Source: Bacteroidota bacterium (lineage in GTDB: Bacteria > Bacteroidota > Kryptoniia > Kryptoniales > JAKASW01). Taken from it: a stretch of DNA of 7,517 bases. Shown piece after piece: positions 6,349 through 7,517 of this stretch. Position numbers and translations under genes: made by a program. The notes below the pieces were generated by a model. It was not told the DNA's origin. It did no database searches and saw only the letters and a program-made list of their open reading frames with translations. The DNA lies in the NCBI GenBank assembly GCA_021785235.1, contig JAJYGB010000397.1, positions 1 to 7,517 of the forward strand. Direction: 5' to 3'. Numbering within the stretch: position 1 is the stretch's first letter; each line of letters starts with the position of its first letter.

Positions 6349-6384
6349 CGGTGTTTCGGTCCCGGAAGCCCGGAGAGAACACCG
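6349..6384 (+). promoter_or_regulatory. Hairpin enclosing the rnc ribosome binding site
   Basis: CGGTGTT (6349-6355) and AACACCG (6378-6384) are perfect complements, and the right arm ends at the base before the rnc ATG. Inside, CCGG (6362-6365) can pair with CCGG (6370-6373) around AAGC. The likely Shine-Dalgarno sequence GGAG (6372-6375) overlaps the inner stem, so folding would hide it. CACCGGTG (6346-6353) is an 8-bp palindrome overlapping the left arm. A translational switch is inferred from position only. Confidence 0.42.
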
Positions 6385-7158
6385 ATGACGGGATTCGCTC
6401 CGGGAAAAATCCTTGGGCTCTGGTTCCGCAAGGGAGCCGGCGTTCTGAAAAAGAAGCGCGAGCTGGAACGCTCACTCGGAGTCAGGATCCGGGATGAGAG
6501 CTATTATGTCGAGGCGCTGACTCACAGGTCCGCACTATCGATGCCCTCAAACGGCGGAAGGTCTTCAAATGAGCGAATGGAATTCCTGGGCGACGCCGTG
6601 CTTAACCTGCTCGTTGCCGAAATACTCTTCGAACGGTTCCAGGAGCTCGACGAGGGACAGATGACCCGGCTGAGGAGCCTGCTCGTTAATCAACACGCTC
6701 TGGCCGAGAAGGCGACCGCGCTCAATCTCTCAGCTTTCCTCCTGATGAGCAACAGCGCTCACCAGACCATCGAGAAGGGCTATGAGACCATCATATCGGA
6801 CGCATTCGAGGCCGTCGTGGCGGCGATATACCTCGACGGCGGGCTCAAGGCTGCCAAGAAATTTGTTCTCGGCAAAGTGATGCCGAGGGAATTTCAGATT
6901 GACAGGGAAATGTTCAAGGAGCTGGACAGGAATTTCAAGAGCGCCCTGCTGGAACTTGCCCAGGGACGGGGGCTCGGCGCGCCGAGATACAACCTCATTA
7001 GGGAAGAGGGACCGGACCACGACAGGACCTTCACGGTCGAAGTCCTCGTCAATGAAATCCGCTGCGGCATGGGTTCAGGAAAGACCAAGAAGGCCGCGGA
7101 ACAGGCCGCCGCAGAAGAGGCTTACGAAAGCCTCAAAACGGAAAAAGGGGTCGACTGA
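6385..7158 (+). CDS. rnc: Ribonuclease III
   Basis: RNase III cuts double-stranded RNA in rRNA processing and mRNA control. The 257-residue product has a variable basic N-terminus (1-30), an endonuclease domain (about 31-165) and a double-stranded-RNA-binding domain (about 183-252). The signature NERMEFLGDAVL (62-73) supplies Glu63, Glu66 and Asp70, and SDAFEAVVAAIYLD (138-151) supplies Asp139 and Glu142, matching E. coli Glu38, Glu41, Asp45, Asp114 and Glu117. The binding domain ends with the usual GSGKTKKAAEQAAAEEA (230-246). The enzyme should therefore be active. ATG 6385 has GGAG nine bases upstream. rnc after fabF is a recurrent order in bacteria, though the 331-base structured gap implies separate control here. 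Confidence 0.96.
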   Translation: MTGFAPGKILGLWFRKGAGVLKKKRELERSLGVRIRDESYYVEALTHRSALSMPSNGGRSSNERMEFLGDAVLNLLVAEILFERFQELDEGQMTRLRSLLVNQHALAEKATALNLSAFLLMSNSAHQTIEKGYETIISDAFEAVVAAIYLDGGLKAAKKFVLGKVMPREFQIDREMFKELDRNFKSALLELAQGRGLGAPRYNLIREEGPDHDRTFTVEVLVNEIRCGMGSGKTKKAAEQAAAEEAYESLKTEKGVD

Positions 7159-7191
7159 CCGGCTCCATTGAAAAGGAAGGCGCGAACGACG

Positions 7192-7228
7192 TATGGCGCA
7201 GCGCATATCGTACAACTTCATCTATAAT
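7192..7228 (+). promoter_or_regulatory. Candidate promoter for the Tat-signal gene
   Basis: TATAAT at 7223-7228 is a perfect -10 box, 39 bases before the GTG start at 7268, in a locally AT-rich stretch. The position 17 bases upstream (AGCGCA, 7200-7205) does not resemble TTGACA. An interrupted inverted repeat, TATG-G-CGC-A-GCGCATA (7192-7207), covers that -35 position and could be an operator for an activator or repressor. No intrinsic terminator separates it from rnc, so read-through is possible. Confidence 0.4.
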
Positions 7229-7267
7229 GAATAGCCGGCGTAATCTGCCGCAGAAGAAAGAGGAGTC

Positions 7268-7517
7268 GTGAATCGAAGAGACTTTGCGAAGGCAATCGGA
7301 TTGGCCGGACTGAGCCTGGCCGCGAAAAATTATCTCCCTTCAATCAGGATACCGTCCGGAGGCGGCAAACCTGCGAAACTCAAGCAGTGGGTTTGGATAG
7401 GCACCGATGCGGATACCTCCGATGATGAATGGAAGAGACGGTTCGCCGTCATGCGCGATGCCGGCATCGACGCAATACTTCCGGAAATATACAACAGCCG
7501 TCAGGCGTTCTACCAAA
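7268..7517 (+). CDS. Tat-exported protein, possibly a glycoside-hydrolase-like (GHL10-type) barrel; 3' end outside window
   Basis: Eighty-three codons are visible. The start is GTG 7268: it has GAGG four bases upstream, there is no earlier start before the in-frame TAA at 7241, and it places a twin-arginine signal exactly at the N-terminus (NRRDFAK, residues 2-8, then the hydrophobic stretch AIGLAGLSLAA at 9-19). The mature part begins after a Gly/Lys-rich linker with KQWVWIG (39-45), then DDEWKRRFAVMRDAGIDAILPEIYN (52-76). That strand-then-helix-then-strand beginning, with a Trp and a residue run like AGIDAILPE, recalls TIM-barrel glycoside-hydrolase-like proteins (family 10-like/GHL10 group). 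The catalytic part is not in the window, so the enzyme class is a guess while export by Tat is well supported. Confidence 0.7.
   Translation, partial: MNRRDFAKAIGLAGLSLAAKNYLPSIRIPSGGGKPAKLKQWVWIGTDADTSDDEWKRRFAVMRDAGIDAILPEIYNSRQAFYQ

Larger units (their letters stand above)
6054..6384 (+). other. 331-base gap between fabF and rnc: no convincing gene, several inverted repeats
   Basis: I find no protein resembling a known family here. An open frame from TTG 6074 (or ATG 6140) ends by overlapping the rnc start as ATGA, but its predicted product is low in familiar sequence features, has no ribosome binding site, and passes straight through the hairpin structures. The gap holds, in order, the GC-rich hairpin at 6061-6086, a GCCGG/CCGGC hairpin at 6194-6212, a nested hairpin at 6258-6339 and a hairpin at 6349-6384. 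TTGACT at 6281-6286 looks like a -35 box, but the nearest AT-rich candidate (CAATAT, 6310-6315) is 23 bases away, too far for a normal promoter. Confidence 0.6.

Noticed and set aside
6074..6388. 104-codon plus-strand frame ending in an ATGA overlap with rnc
   Set aside because: It begins with TTG inside a hairpin, has no ribosome binding site or recognisable domain, and runs through nested inverted repeats that suggest RNA structure rather than coding. The overlap with rnc is tempting, but one chance TGA is enough to explain it. Conservation in relatives would reopen the question.
1..7517. CRISPR array, insertion sequence, tRNA/rRNA gene or prophage
   Set aside because: No regularly spaced direct repeats, transposase, terminal inverted repeats, tRNA cloverleaf or rRNA-like stretch was seen on either strand by reading.

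Overview
The window holds one co-directional (+ strand) type II fatty-acid/phospholipid synthesis cluster and its downstream neighbours. Gene order is rpmF (3' end only), plsX, fabH, fabD, a cysteine-cluster protein, fabG, acpP, fabF, a 331-base gap, rnc (RNase III), then the first 83 codons of a Tat-exported protein that runs off the window. The order rpmF-plsX-fabH-fabD-fabG-acpP-fabF-rnc is a classic bacterial arrangement. The cysteine-cluster gene between fabD and fabG is the departure from it.

Organism: a Gram-negative-type bacterium of moderately high GC. The gene order, mostly absent Shine-Dalgarno sequences inside the cluster, and a Tat-exported hydrolase-like protein would fit the Bacteroidota/Chlorobiota/Ignavibacteriota group. 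This is an inference from style, with low to moderate confidence; no marker in the window settles it.

Layout: positions 1-112 are the zinc-ribbon end of ribosomal protein L32. Positions 113-182 are an AT-rich spacer with a 7-base tandem repeat and an inverted repeat. From 183 to 4504, plsX, fabH, fabD, the cysteine-cluster gene and fabG are packed with 0-5 base gaps or overlaps (4 and 23 bases), as expected for one translationally coupled mRNA. acpP follows with the strongest ribosome binding site in the cluster, then fabF. Positions 6054-6384 carry no convincing gene but contain several inverted repeats. The most striking is an 82-base nested hairpin followed by a second hairpin that ends on the base before the rnc start codon. 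From 7159 to 7267 there is a short gap with a perfect TATAAT box, then the Tat-signal gene.

How the genes work together: FabD loads malonyl onto ACP. FabH condenses acetyl-CoA with malonyl-ACP to start chains, FabF elongates them and FabG reduces the 3-keto products. AcpP carries every intermediate. PlsX converts finished acyl-ACP to acyl-phosphate for phospholipid synthesis. The dehydratase (FabZ/FabA) and enoyl reductase (FabI/K/L/V) are not here and must be encoded elsewhere. All catalytic residues I looked for in the enzymes are present, so the pathway genes look intact and ordinary. The items worth a second look are the embedded cysteine-cluster protein and the structured leader in front of rnc.
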